64,000 nucleotides of DNA. Origin: UMGS1649 sp045611765 (GTDB taxonomy: Bacteria; Bacillota; Clostridia; TANB77; CAG-465). Below are positions 17,207 through 25,998 of this stretch, piece after piece (within the stretch, counting starts at the first letter, position 1; every line of letters begins with the position of its first letter). Both the position numbers and the translations under genes were made by a program. The notes under the pieces were generated by a model. That model saw only the letters and a program-made list of their open reading frames with translations. It had not been told where the DNA came from and searched no databases. The stretch lies in NCBI GenBank assembly GCA_045611765.1, contig JAZKXT010000004.1, forward strand, positions 186,001 to 250,000, read 5' to 3'.

Positions 17207-17887
17207 TTACATCATTATATCCTTTACAACCTCCGCTGCAATTACAATTCCCGCAACAGAAGGAACAAACGATACACTACCTAGTTCTTTATACCCAGTT
17301 TTTATAGCATTTTCTGTGCTATAAACAACCTTTACTTTTTGTATGCCTTCACCTTTTAGTCTTTTTCTAACTACTTTAGCTAAAGGACACACTTCTGTTT
17401 TAGATATATCTGCCACTTTAATTTGCAGTGGGTCTAGTCTATTTGCCATACCCATGCTAGATATTATTTTTATCTCCTTATTTTTACACTCTTTTATTAA
17501 AGCTATTTTAGAATCTACGCTGTCTATTGCGTCTATAACATAATCTAAATCTTGTGTAATGTATTTATTTACATTTGTACTGCCTATATTATCCTTTATA
17601 GTTGTTACTTGTATGTCGGGATTGATAGATTTTATCCTCTTTTTTGCTTCTTCAACTTTAGCGTTACCCACATTATACACTGTAGCAATTAACTGTCTAT
17701 TAACATTAGTTATATCTACATCATCTTTATCTATTATTGTTATTCTTCCTACTCCAATTCTGGCCAAAGCTTCAAGTGTGTATGAACCAACTCCACCTAT
17801 ACCACATATACATACACTGGCATTTTTTATTTTTTGCAACTTTTCTTCACCTATAACAAGTCTTGTTCTGTTATAAATTTCTTCCAC
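17207..17887 (-). CDS. tcdA: tRNA threonylcarbamoyladenosine dehydratase (TcdA/CsdL)
   Basis: 226 residues, E1-like ThiF/MoeB fold. The N-terminal Rossmann motif is VCICGIGGVGSYTLEALARI (about 27-46), with RQLIATVYNVGNAKVEEAKK and LDYVIDAIDSVDSKIALI following. It would use ATP to cyclise t6A37 to ct6A in tRNAs reading ANN codons. The start is GTG 17887 behind AAGGAG, sharing one base with the stop of the U32 gene (TAGTG). Length matches the short Firmicutes form. Coupling with a tRNA-modifying U32 protein fits a shared tRNA-modification operon. Confidence 0.92.
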   Translation of the reverse strand: MEEIYNRTRLVIGEEKLQKIKNASVCICGIGGVGSYTLEALARIGVGRITIIDKDDVDITNVNRQLIATVYNVGNAKVEEAKKRIKSINPDIQVTTIKDNIGSTNVNKYITQDLDYVIDAIDSVDSKIALIKECKNKEIKIISSMGMANRLDPLQIKVADISKTEVCPLAKVVRKRLKGEGIQKVKVVYSTENAIKTGYKELGSVSFVPSVAGIVIAAEVVKDIMM

Positions 17888-19119
17888 TATTTCTTTCTCC
17901 TTATAACATAGTCTTTTTCCATTTTATATGGAACTTTTATTATAACCGATTGCCCTTTAACACCAGGATTTACACATTCTATTCTTTCCTTAGTGTTAGT
18001 ATCATATAATTCCTCAATTACAAACTCGTTTGCATCTATTGTACCAGGAATCATAACATCTAGAGTGTCTCCCACAGATAATTTATTTCTTATCTCTACT
18101 AAATATAAATTATTTTCTAATACTTCTCTTACTCTTGCACCATATTCATATTTTAAATTCTCGCTAAAACCATCAAAATCATGAATATCTTGATTTTTAG
18201 GATTTATAAAATAAAATTCGGAAAGACCTCTTGTCTTTACTTTTTCTACCTCTGGTAAATAATTCATATAGTCCCAGGATGCAGGATTGTTATAATAATC
18301 ATCTATTGCTTTTCTGTATGCCCTAATTATTGTTGCTAAATAATAGTCTGTTTTTAATCTTCCTTCAACCTTTAAGCTATCCATTTCCATTTTTGCTAAT
18401 GTTGGTATTTGTTTTAGCAAGCATAAATCTTTAGAAGAGAATATATATGTTCCTTTTTCATCATAATCTATGTTGATAACACTACCAGGTTTATTTACTT
18501 CTTCAGCTGTTAATTTATATTGCCATCTACATGGTTGACTACAGTCTCCGCAATTCGCACCCCTATCTGAAAGATATTGACTTAAATAACATCTACCAGA
18601 ATATGCATAACAAATTGCACCGTGTATAAACATTTCTACTTCTAAATCTTTTGGTTTGTTTTTCATTATATAATCTATTCTATCTTTAGATAATTCCCTT
18701 GCAAGAATTACCCTTTTGGCTCCTGTTTCATACCAAAATTTTGCACTTTGAAGACTCGTTATATTTGCTTGTGTGCTAATATGTACTTCCATATCTGGTG
18801 CTATTTCCCTAATTACCGCCATAATCCCCGGATCACTTGCAATAATTGCATCAGCATTAATATCTTTTAGCCTTTTTACATCTTTACGTATTTCTTCATA
18901 ATCCTCGTCATAAGCATATATATTCATTGCCACATACACTTTTTTCCCTAGGCTATGTGCATATTTTATGGTGTCCTCTAAATCGTCTGAATTCATTTCA
19001 GCCCTACTTCTTAAAGACAGTTTTGCTGTTCCTGCATATACAGCATCGGCACCATACAAAAAGGCTACTTTTGCTTTTTCTAAACTCCCTGCTGGAGCTA
19101 ATAATTCCATATTTTTCAT
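17887..19119 (-). CDS. U32 family peptidase-like tRNA-modifying protein
   Basis: 410 residues. It begins MELLAPAGSLEKAKVAFLYG and has ADAVYAGTAKLSLRSRAEMN, VHISTQANITSLQSAKFWYE and the conserved cysteine region FIHGAICYAYSGRCYLSQYL then NCGDCSQPCRWQY (about 165-205). Cysteines here are likely Fe-S ligands. Relatives include TrhP/YegQ, needed for hydroxylation of uridine 34 in tRNAs, so tRNA modification is more likely than proteolysis. The C-terminal beta domain (about 330-405) is present. It overlaps the tcdA start by one base. Confidence 0.88.
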   Translation of the reverse strand: MKNMELLAPAGSLEKAKVAFLYGADAVYAGTAKLSLRSRAEMNSDDLEDTIKYAHSLGKKVYVAMNIYAYDEDYEEIRKDVKRLKDINADAIIASDPGIMAVIREIAPDMEVHISTQANITSLQSAKFWYETGAKRVILARELSKDRIDYIMKNKPKDLEVEMFIHGAICYAYSGRCYLSQYLSDRGANCGDCSQPCRWQYKLTAEEVNKPGSVINIDYDEKGTYIFSSKDLCLLKQIPTLAKMEMDSLKVEGRLKTDYYLATIIRAYRKAIDDYYNNPASWDYMNYLPEVEKVKTRGLSEFYFINPKNQDIHDFDGFSENLKYEYGARVREVLENNLYLVEIRNKLSVGDTLDVMIPGTIDANEFVIEELYDTNTKERIECVNPGVKGQSVIIKVPYKMEKDYVIRRKK

Positions 19120-19208
19120 TATTCCACATCCTTACGTTATATATTTTAACATAAATACACAAAATTCTCAACAGTAAAGGGCCTAGCAATTAATGCTAGA
19201 CCCCATAT

Positions 19209-19751
19209 TTACGGAATATATATGTATTCATCATCATAAATAAATGGAATTCCTATTTCTTTTAGGAATAAAATAACACACGTTTTAGTATCCGACTTAT
19301 CTACATACGGCGCTTTAGGATAATTAAATCCCAGCATAAGTCTTACTTGTTCATAGGTCAACCGTCCATTGTTTTGTTCGCAAAATTTAGCCATATTTGT
19401 CACTATCTTTTTGCCTGTAAAATTCAAATGATTTTTCACAATTGCATTGTACAATTCCTTATCTTTAAAATGATATCTTCCATATGAATCTTGCACAAAA
19501 ACATATCCTATTTCTTCTAACATAGCTGCAAATTGTGCAACAATGTCTAACCTGTCAACCCATGGCGCAAGTGGATATCCTTCACCCATTAAACTGCTTA
19601 CATTAAAATATGTTAAATATCCGCCTTGGAGAGCGCCGCTGTATATTTCATTAACTATATTAAGAGCATTTGCCTCCATATATTTTTTGACTCGTTCCCG
19701 ATACTCGTTCCTAACCTTAGGGCTATACCATTTTTTTTTGCGAAACACCAT
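19209..19751 (-). CDS. Uncharacterised protein with an internal duplication
   Basis: 180 residues, not recognised. Two similar units are visible: residues about 45-100 (LMGEGYPLAPWVDRLDIVAQ...MLEEIGYVFVQDSYGRYHF) and about 130-180 (LMLGFNYPKAPYVDKSDTKT...FLKEIGIPFIYDDEYIYI). Both have Y-P-x-A-P-[WY]-V-D followed by a helix and a short beta hairpin, so the gene looks like a tandem duplication of a domain of about 50 residues. No signal peptide. AGGAGG precedes ATG 19751. Confidence 0.6.
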   Translation of the reverse strand: MVFRKKKWYSPKVRNEYRERVKKYMEANALNIVNEIYSGALQGGYLTYFNVSSLMGEGYPLAPWVDRLDIVAQFAAMLEEIGYVFVQDSYGRYHFKDKELYNAIVKNHLNFTGKKIVTNMAKFCEQNNGRLTYEQVRLMLGFNYPKAPYVDKSDTKTCVILFLKEIGIPFIYDDEYIYIP

Positions 19752-19868
19752 AATATTTCCTCCTTTTAAGTTCAGATTTAACAGTTGTTAAATCTTTTAA
19801 TTTTTTTGTCTATTATACTCTCCAACCGGTGAAAAGTCAATTAACCAGGCTAGAAATCGCCAAAATAA

Positions 19869-19901
19869 AAGAAGTTCTAACATTTTAAGTTAAAACTTCT
19901 T
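19869..19901 (-). terminator. Terminator of mbl
   Basis: Stem AAGAAGTTCTAAC / GTTAAAACTTCTT (one mismatch) overlapping the end of the gene, with TTTATTTT following on the minus strand. Confidence 0.8.
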
Positions 19902-20906
19902 AATTTTTATTGTGTTTCCAGTTTCTAATAATTCTATATGATTGAGAGCTTTTCCTGTTCCCATGGCAACACAAGATACTGCATCTTCAGCTATCATTAC
20001 TGGAATTCCCGTTCTTTCTTCTATAAGTTTATCCAGACCGTAAATTAGGCCACCACCACCTGTAATATATATACCTCTATCGCTTATATCTGCAGAAAGT
20101 TCAGGCGGAGTTCTTTCTAGAACGCTATGTATTGCCTCAATTATTTGATTTGCTGAATCTGTAAGTGCTTCTAGCATTTCATCAGATGTAACCTCTATCT
20201 CAACAGGCAACCCTGACACTAGGTGTCTCCCCTTTATATTCATTTTTTCAACAGTCGTTCTTTGATACACACAACCTATATTTATTTTTATTTCTTCAGC
20301 TGTTCTTTCACCAATGATAATACTATGGTGTTTCTTTATATATTTTATAATTGCTTCATCAAATTTGTCTCCAGCCACTTTAATTGATGTGCTTCTAACC
20401 GCACCACCTAAAGCAATTACTGCAATATCTGTAGTTCCACCACCAATGTCTACTATCATAGTTCCATATGGTTTTGTTATATCTATCCCAGCACCTATAG
20501 CCGCTGCAATTGGTTCTTCTATAAGATAAACTTTTCTAGCACCAGCATGGTTCGCTGCGTCTATTACTGCTTTTCTTTCTACTTCTGTTACACCAGAGGG
20601 AACACATATCATAATCCTTGGTGATATTATAGACCTATCCGATACTTTAGAAATAAAATATTTAAGCATTTTTTCTGTTACCGTATAATCTGAAATAACG
20701 CCGTCTTTCATAGGTCTTATTGCTACTATATTTCCAGGAGTACGGCCTAACATTTTTCTTGCATTTTGACCAACAGCTAACACTTCATTTGTATTTTTAT
20801 CTATTGCAACAACAGCAGGTTCTCTTAAAGTTATGCCTTTGCCTTTAACGTGTACAAGTATTGTTGCCGTACCTAAATCTATGCCGATATCTTGTCCAAA
20901 TGTCAT
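19890..20906 (-). CDS. mbl: MreB-family actin homologue (Mbl)
   Basis: The start at 20906 (MTFGQDIGIDLGTATILVHV) is set by GGGGGAGG seven bases upstream; the frame extends to 20933 without support. 338 residues with actin-fold nucleotide motifs: GIDLGTATILV (phosphate 1), VDIGGGTTDIAVIALGG (phosphate 2) and YITGGGGLIYGLD (adenosine). It polymerises under the membrane to guide cell-wall synthesis. Its place after spoIIID, as in Bacillus, supports Mbl over MreB. An unrelated gene has come between the two. Confidence 0.9.
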   Translation of the reverse strand: MTFGQDIGIDLGTATILVHVKGKGITLREPAVVAIDKNTNEVLAVGQNARKMLGRTPGNIVAIRPMKDGVISDYTVTEKMLKYFISKVSDRSIISPRIMICVPSGVTEVERKAVIDAANHAGARKVYLIEEPIAAAIGAGIDITKPYGTMIVDIGGGTTDIAVIALGGAVRSTSIKVAGDKFDEAIIKYIKKHHSIIIGERTAEEIKINIGCVYQRTTVEKMNIKGRHLVSGLPVEIEVTSDEMLEALTDSANQIIEAIHSVLERTPPELSADISDRGIYITGGGGLIYGLDKLIEERTGIPVMIAEDAVSCVAMGTGKALNHIELLETGNTIKIKKF

Positions 20907-20993
20907 ATGCCTCCCCCTTTCTTTATGTGTCAATTATATTACATTTTTGTTTCATTTGCAATAGCATTGGGGAATAAAGTAGTATTTGTGCAA

Positions 20994-21029
20994 AAATAAT
21001 CCTACCTCTAATTTGAGATAGGATTATTT
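20994..21029 (-). terminator. Terminator of the 21042-21719 gene
   Basis: AAATAATCCTACCTC pairs with GAGATAGGATTATTT (one mismatch); TTTTTG follows on the minus strand. Confidence 0.85.
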
Positions 21030-21041
21030 GAATAGCTCTTA

Positions 21042-21719
21042 TTATTTTTTCTCACTTTGCTCAGCTTCGGATATATATATTTGCATATAATCTGTTGCAT
21101 CCGAATTGGTAGCATAGCCTAAAATACTGGGTAACTTATGTAACTCTTGGGGAATAACATGAAAATAATATGTTTCACCGGCGAGGTTATTTACTATTTC
21201 TTTATACTTTACAACCGAAATTGGTGCAACCAGATTAATATAATCTCTAAGCTTAGGATATTGGTTTAGAATATACCACAAAATCTGCTCGTGACTAATA
21301 GCTGAGTTTCCACAAGTCAAATAATCCGCTAAGCAATTGCTTTTATTCACATCAACCAAGCCAAGCTCTATGCTATTTATAGTTGTTAGGACATGAGTTA
21401 AATCAAATGCTTTTCTACATACTAACATGTATTCTAACATAACCCTAAGTCTTTTGTTACACAAGTCTAACATTTTTTTATCCTTTATACTATATACCGC
21501 ATCAATGTTTAAAGGAATCTGGTTAACCATACAACCTCTAGAATAGGCTACTATATAATATTCATTATATGCTACCTTACTCCAGAAATAATTTCCTGTT
21601 TCTTTGTCAGACAACAGTTTTTTGATGCCATTTTCATATAGAGATATAATTGTCCGTTTTTTAGTTGTTGTTATCCCAACAATTAACTGCTCGTTTAATA
21701 CAATCATCTGCTCTCTCAT
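21042..21719 (-). CDS. Uncharacterised protein inserted between spoIIID and mbl
   Basis: 225 residues, not recognised. No signal peptide or membrane helix; mixed alpha/beta. Features seen: IVGITTTKKRTIISLYENGI at the N-terminus and repeated cysteines (GCMVN, DLCNKRL, LVCRKAF, SNCLADYLTCGN). AAGGAGTAAATTTT precedes ATG 21719, and terminators lie on both sides (20994-21029 and 21786-21820), so it is a separate transcription unit within an otherwise conserved sporulation block. This looks like a late insertion. Confidence 0.6.
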   Translation of the reverse strand: MREQMIVLNEQLIVGITTTKKRTIISLYENGIKKLLSDKETGNYFWSKVAYNEYYIVAYSRGCMVNQIPLNIDAVYSIKDKKMLDLCNKRLRVMLEYMLVCRKAFDLTHVLTTINSIELGLVDVNKSNCLADYLTCGNSAISHEQILWYILNQYPKLRDYINLVAPISVVKYKEIVNNLAGETYYFHVIPQELHKLPSILGYATNSDATDYMQIYISEAEQSEKK

Positions 21720-21785
21720 AAAATTTACTCCTTAAATTATTAATAAGTTTTTATATTCACCTGTTGACATTATATCACTATTGTC

Positions 21786-21820
21786 AATAGGCAAGTCACC
21801 TATACGGTTACTTGCCTATT
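21786..21820 (-). terminator. Hairpin after spoIIID
   Basis: AATAGGCAAGT/ACTTGCCTATT 11-bp perfect stem, extended by ACC/GGT past a one-base mismatch. The T tract is weak. It closes the spoIID-spoIIQ-spoIIID unit. Confidence 0.7.
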
Positions 21821-21822
21821 AT

Positions 21823-22080
21823 CTACGCTCTTTTACTTTCATATTTTATCTTGGTTGCCATTCCACCACGTATGTGCCTTTCCTCTTTATTATGTTCTAA
21901 CACCTGTTTAGCTTCTTTCCATAATGCAGGATTTATTTTCTCAAGTCGTTCAGATATATCTTTGTGCACAGTCGACTTAGATACGTTAAATTTAGTTGCT
22001 GCTGCCCTTACAGTGCTTCCTGTCTCTATAATGTAACTTGCTAAGGCTTTCACTCTTTCCTCTATATCGTTTTCAAACAC
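21823..22080 (-). CDS. spoIIID: Sporulation transcription regulator SpoIIID
   Basis: The likely start is GTG 22080 (product MFENDIEERVKALASYIIET), because GAGGTGATAATT lies just upstream; the longer frame from 22122 has no site. 85 residues, near the Bacillus length. The helix-turn-helix TVRAAATKFNVSKSTVHKDI and basic tail HIRGGMATKIKYESKRA are diagnostic. It switches mother-cell genes between sigma-E and sigma-K. It follows spoIIQ by 50 bp; mbl comes next after one inserted gene. Confidence 0.93.
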   Translation of the reverse strand: MFENDIEERVKALASYIIETGSTVRAAATKFNVSKSTVHKDISERLEKINPALWKEAKQVLEHNKEERHIRGGMATKIKYESKRA

Positions 22081-22130
22081 AATTATCACCTCGTTACTAT
22101 TATCATATTCAACGAATTTCAAATTATTCC

Positions 22131-22889
22131 CTAGTTTATTAAATCTAAAGGATTAACTTGTGTTTCATCTTTTATAACTTCAAAGTGAAGATGTGTTTCA
22201 TCAGCCAGTTCACCTGTAGCCGACACTCCAACTGTTCCTATTATCTCTCCTTGTTTCACGCTGTCACCTTGTTTTACCTGTATATCGCTATCCAAATTAC
22301 TATATACAAATGTGTAGCCAGCATTATCTGTTATTTTTACTACATTTCCATAAAAGCTATCTTTTTCTATAGATTGTACCGTTCCAGCACATACAGACTT
22401 CACATTATCACTCAAATTTGCTTTTATATCTATGCCTGGATGTGTCTTCCACATTCCTAACGTTTCAGAATATACTAATTTTTCCGTTGCGTGTTCTTTT
22501 AAAATCTCACCAGTTACTGGCATAATATATTCTCTCTTCTTTGTCCTTTCTTGTTCAACATTCCCGCTTGGTGACAATGTCTCAATTGCTTCATCCATAT
22601 TAGCTATACTAGTACTTATACTGCTTTGGTCAATTAAATAATTTACTATATCTACATCATTTGAATCAGCCTCTTGCTCTTTAAAATCATATTCTATATA
22701 ATCTTCCTTATTACTCTCATTATATTTTTTTATATTATTTGTTAATGTTACTGCCCCTAGCATTAACATAAGGATAAGAAGTGCATAATATTTTTTAGGC
22801 ACTCTTTCCGTTTTATCTCCCACAATTTTCTCTTTAATAGCTTTTATTTTTTGTTTTATTTCTTCAGTCTTTTGTTTATTAAATTTCAT
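22131..22889 (-). CDS. spoIIQ: SpoIIQ-like M23 domain protein
   Basis: 252 residues. Short cytoplasmic basic start, one membrane helix (about 32-51: YALLILMLMLGAVTLTNNIK), then an exported M23/LytM domain (about 130-250). The zinc-site motifs HPGIDI (H-x-x-x-D) and HLHFE are both intact, as in clostridial SpoIIQ and unlike Bacillus SpoIIQ. It joins SpoIIIAH across the intermembrane space during engulfment. It overlaps spoIID by 11 bp and precedes spoIIID, the conserved order. AGGAGG precedes ATG 22889. Confidence 0.9.
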   Translation of the reverse strand: MKFNKQKTEEIKQKIKAIKEKIVGDKTERVPKKYYALLILMLMLGAVTLTNNIKKYNESNKEDYIEYDFKEQEADSNDVDIVNYLIDQSSISTSIANMDEAIETLSPSGNVEQERTKKREYIMPVTGEILKEHATEKLVYSETLGMWKTHPGIDIKANLSDNVKSVCAGTVQSIEKDSFYGNVVKITDNAGYTFVYSNLDSDIQVKQGDSVKQGEIIGTVGVSATGELADETHLHFEVIKDETQVNPLDLIN

Positions 22890-23934
22890 TTGTTTTCTCC
22901 TCCTTATTTATATATGTAATATCTACGCCTGTATAATAATGTGTAATTATTTTATCGAAAGTATATCCTTGTTCAGCATAATAGTTCGCGCCAACCTGGC
23001 TCATACCGACACCATGCCCGTTACCTGTTACCTTAAATATAACCTCCCCATTTTCATATTCTACATCGAAATTAGTTGACCTCAAACCAAGTAAAGTTCT
23101 TAACTTTTCAGCAGTATATATTACTCCACCAATTTCAACTTTATCCACTCTGCCCGTATCTGTGTAACTTAAAATTTTAACTATATCCCCCCTATCCACA
23201 CTAATGTTGCATTTAATACTTTGTTCTTCATTTAATTTTGCTTGAAGCTCACTTACATTTAGTTTAACCTTACTAGTATAATTTTTATAATCTTCCTCAC
23301 CTAAACTTTCAACTGAAACAAGATAAGGAATATTTTGTTTGCCCCATATATTAGCTACATTTTCCGTCTTTCCTCCGCTACACGCATGAAAATATGCACG
23401 TATATATGATCCGTTATATGTAACTGCAATGTTTTCTGTATGTTCTACTGCCTCTGCCACCTTTTGGGCATGTATGTCTCTAGTTTCCTTGTTCCAGCCT
23501 TTACTCTTTTCCCATATTTGAAGTATTCTATCCGTACTATAATACGCTTGACAATGTGATGCACTATCACAAATATCTGCATTACCATGACCACCAGATG
23601 CTATTTTTTGATACAAATACGTCCTTGCAACTACAGCTTGTGCCTTTAAAGCTTCTATTCCATATTCAGGTGGCATCTCTGATGGCAACACTCCTTTTAA
23701 ATATTCATTTACAGTCAGTTCTTTAATTTCTCCTGTACTTGTTATCTTTACTTTTATATTATCTTTTATTTTGTTATCTTCAATATGCTTTGTTATTTGA
23801 ACTATTTCTTGTTTGTTTTGTTTTTCTTTTTCGTCTTCAGCCTGTGCCTTGTCCAAATGAGTTGCAATATATATTGAAGCTCCTAATAATAACGCACTAA
23901 CAAAGGCATAAAAAAATACAAATCTCTTATTCAA
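22879..23934 (-). CDS. spoIID: Stage II sporulation protein D (lytic transglycosylase)
   Basis: 351 residues with an N-terminal membrane anchor (about 5-25). Conserved blocks: NEYLKGVLPSEMPPEYGIEA with the catalytic Glu of the S-E-M motif, LKAQAVVARTYLYQK, YFHACSGGKTENVANIW and GHGVGMSQVGANYYAEQGYT. It degrades glycan strands in the septum during engulfment with SpoIIM and SpoIIP. The start is TTG 23934 behind AGGTGATG. It is first in the spoIID-spoIIQ-spoIIID block, 70 bp after a VirD4-like gene. Confidence 0.95.
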   Translation of the reverse strand: MNKRFVFFYAFVSALLLGASIYIATHLDKAQAEDEKEKQNKQEIVQITKHIEDNKIKDNIKVKITSTGEIKELTVNEYLKGVLPSEMPPEYGIEALKAQAVVARTYLYQKIASGGHGNADICDSASHCQAYYSTDRILQIWEKSKGWNKETRDIHAQKVAEAVEHTENIAVTYNGSYIRAYFHACSGGKTENVANIWGKQNIPYLVSVESLGEEDYKNYTSKVKLNVSELQAKLNEEQSIKCNISVDRGDIVKILSYTDTGRVDKVEIGGVIYTAEKLRTLLGLRSTNFDVEYENGEVIFKVTGNGHGVGMSQVGANYYAEQGYTFDKIITHYYTGVDITYINKEEKTNEI

Positions 23935-24003
23935 TATACATCACCTAAGATATATATATGAATCGATTTGTATTTTTAGAACTAATTTATTTAATTTTTA
24001 CTG

Positions 24004-25986
24004 TTATTCTTGAGGTTTGCTACTATTATTTGTTCCAAATAGTTCATCAAACTTCTTCTCTAATTCCTTTTGCAAATCTACCGGCGCAACTTCTTGTTTC
24101 ACCTGTTGAGCATTATCTATTGCACTTGTTCCAACATCAATTTGTACATCAGCTTTGTTTGCTTTTATACCATTTGCCACTTCTCTTGCTCTTTTCAACC
24201 TTTCATCTATGTGCTTTTGAACATCCATTGTTTTTATTGGTGCCCCTTCTGGTTTTGGCATCTCAGATATGTCTTTTATTTCATAACGTTTTGCATTCTC
24301 TCTTTCAGGATGGTGTTTATAGTACCAAGCTTTCTTAGCCATTATAGGTTTAAGACCACGTATTAATATAATCATATCGTCGTATGGCATACGTTTTAAT
24401 TCATCAATCGTCATAAGCTCTCTACCTTGACGTTGTTCACTATATGAATAGCCTTGTGTTTTAGTGTCCTTCTCATCCCTATTTTTAGATTTAGTTTGGA
24501 ATGTTAAAGTTGTTTGTCCCAAACTCTTAGAGAAATATTCACAAGTTTTTATAGATTGAGAACCCAAGAATAATTGAGTATCACAGTTTGCTATTATGTT
24601 TTCGTGTAAGTCTTTATATAAATCTACTAATTGATCTATACTTTGTACTATTATACTCATAGATATAAGTCTCGACCTACTTGTACTTAGTTTTTGGTTA
24701 AAGTCTGGTATTTTACCAATGTTTGCAAACTCATCTAGTAATAGATATACTGGTTGATGCAATGCCCCACCACATCTATCTGCTAAAGCATACAATCTTT
24801 GAAGTAATTGTCCATAGAATATTGTTAGTATGTAATTATATGTTGAGTGCGAGTCTGGAGATATAACATAAAGTGCTACTTTCTTTTCACCAAGCTCTTC
24901 AAAGTCTATATCATTTGTAGTTGTTAATCTTTGCATGTTAGGGCTATCAAAATGAGATAATTTAGAAACCAAAGATATTGCTATACTTTGTTTTGTTTTA
25001 TCCGCACCTACTCTGATACCTTCATACTCTTTTCTACCAGGATGGTCTGGTTTAAGTTCACCTACAAATAATCTATCAAAAATAGATTCATCTGAACCAC
25101 CAGCTCTAACTATATTAAGACAGCTAGATAAGTTTCTTTCTTCTTCTGGAAGAACAGATATTACATAGTAAATACATGCTTTTAGTAACATCTTAGCTGT
25201 GTTATCCCAGAATGGATCAGAAGATTTTCCGCCACCATCACCTTCTCCACCAGCAACTATTGTATGTGCTATAATATCTACATCTGAATAATCTCTGATG
25301 TGCGCCAACGGATTATATCTATTACTATATTCAGTATCTACAAGGTTTAATACTTTTACTGCATAACCATTTGCTTTAAGATAGCCTGAAGTTTCTCTAT
25401 ATAGTTCTCCCTTAGGGTCAGTTATTACATATGAGCCTAGCTTTTGCAATATATTTGGCTTAACATAGGCTGCAGATTTACCAGAACCCGAACCACCAAA
25501 TACAAGTATGTTTTTATTTACTTTAACTTTTTTAGGATCTGTTCCAAGATAATGGTTTCTACTTAATATAAATCCTTCAGATTTATTTAATATTTGAGAG
25601 CCATCTGGAAGTTTTCTATACTCTTCTCCACATTTACTCCATGCGCTGGAACCATGTTCTTCTCCTTGGTAGTCATAATCTTTCCTAGAATTCATTATTA
25701 GTTTTGCGGCCATCCATACAAAGACTATTAATACAATACCACACCATACTAAAAATGCTTGCTGTTGTTCCCCACCATCAAACATAGTTTCTATAACTTT
25801 AGCAGGATTCAATGCGTAGTCCATCCACTTATCTGTTGCCGTTTCCAATTTTTCAAAAAAATTAAGTGTTTCATCAGCAAAACTATAAGATGTCAAAAAT
25901 CCTCCTACAACGCAAATACATATTATCAAGTAAAAAGCTACTACGACTAATATTTTCCATTTGTTTTCTTTAATCCAATTTATCAT
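24004..25986 (-). CDS. VirD4/TraG-family type IV coupling ATPase
   Basis: 660 residues. Two membrane helices (about 10-32 and 76-97) flank an exported loop. The ATPase domain carries P-loop GGSGSGKS (164-171), then YVITDPKGELYRETSGYLKA, Walker B LLLDEFANIGKIPDFNQKLS and ISMSIIVQSIDQLVDLY. This is the VirD4/TraG layout for recruiting substrates to a type IV secretion channel. No relaxase or VirB4 gene is near; the neighbours are spoIID and an unknown gene 12 bp upstream. It is therefore an orphan coupling protein in a chromosomal context. Confidence 0.9.
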   Translation of the reverse strand: MINWIKENKWKILVVVAFYLIICICVVGGFLTSYSFADETLNFFEKLETATDKWMDYALNPAKVIETMFDGGEQQQAFLVWCGIVLIVFVWMAAKLIMNSRKDYDYQGEEHGSSAWSKCGEEYRKLPDGSQILNKSEGFILSRNHYLGTDPKKVKVNKNILVFGGSGSGKSAAYVKPNILQKLGSYVITDPKGELYRETSGYLKANGYAVKVLNLVDTEYSNRYNPLAHIRDYSDVDIIAHTIVAGGEGDGGGKSSDPFWDNTAKMLLKACIYYVISVLPEEERNLSSCLNIVRAGGSDESIFDRLFVGELKPDHPGRKEYEGIRVGADKTKQSIAISLVSKLSHFDSPNMQRLTTTNDIDFEELGEKKVALYVISPDSHSTYNYILTIFYGQLLQRLYALADRCGGALHQPVYLLLDEFANIGKIPDFNQKLSTSRSRLISMSIIVQSIDQLVDLYKDLHENIIANCDTQLFLGSQSIKTCEYFSKSLGQTTLTFQTKSKNRDEKDTKTQGYSYSEQRQGRELMTIDELKRMPYDDMIILIRGLKPIMAKKAWYYKHHPERENAKRYEIKDISEMPKPEGAPIKTMDVQKHIDERLKRAREVANGIKANKADVQIDVGTSAIDNAQQVKQEVAPVDLQKELEKKFDELFGTNNSSKPQE

Positions 25987-25998
25987 AAGTCTTCTCCT

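Noticed and set aside
23935..24003. Sigma-E promoter before spoIID (CATATATAT)
   Set aside because: A -10-like match exists, but no -35 fits at the right distance, so it is not called.
24070..24366. Plus-strand frames over the VirD4-like gene
   Set aside because: Shadow frames of a clearly coding minus-strand gene, lacking initiation signals.
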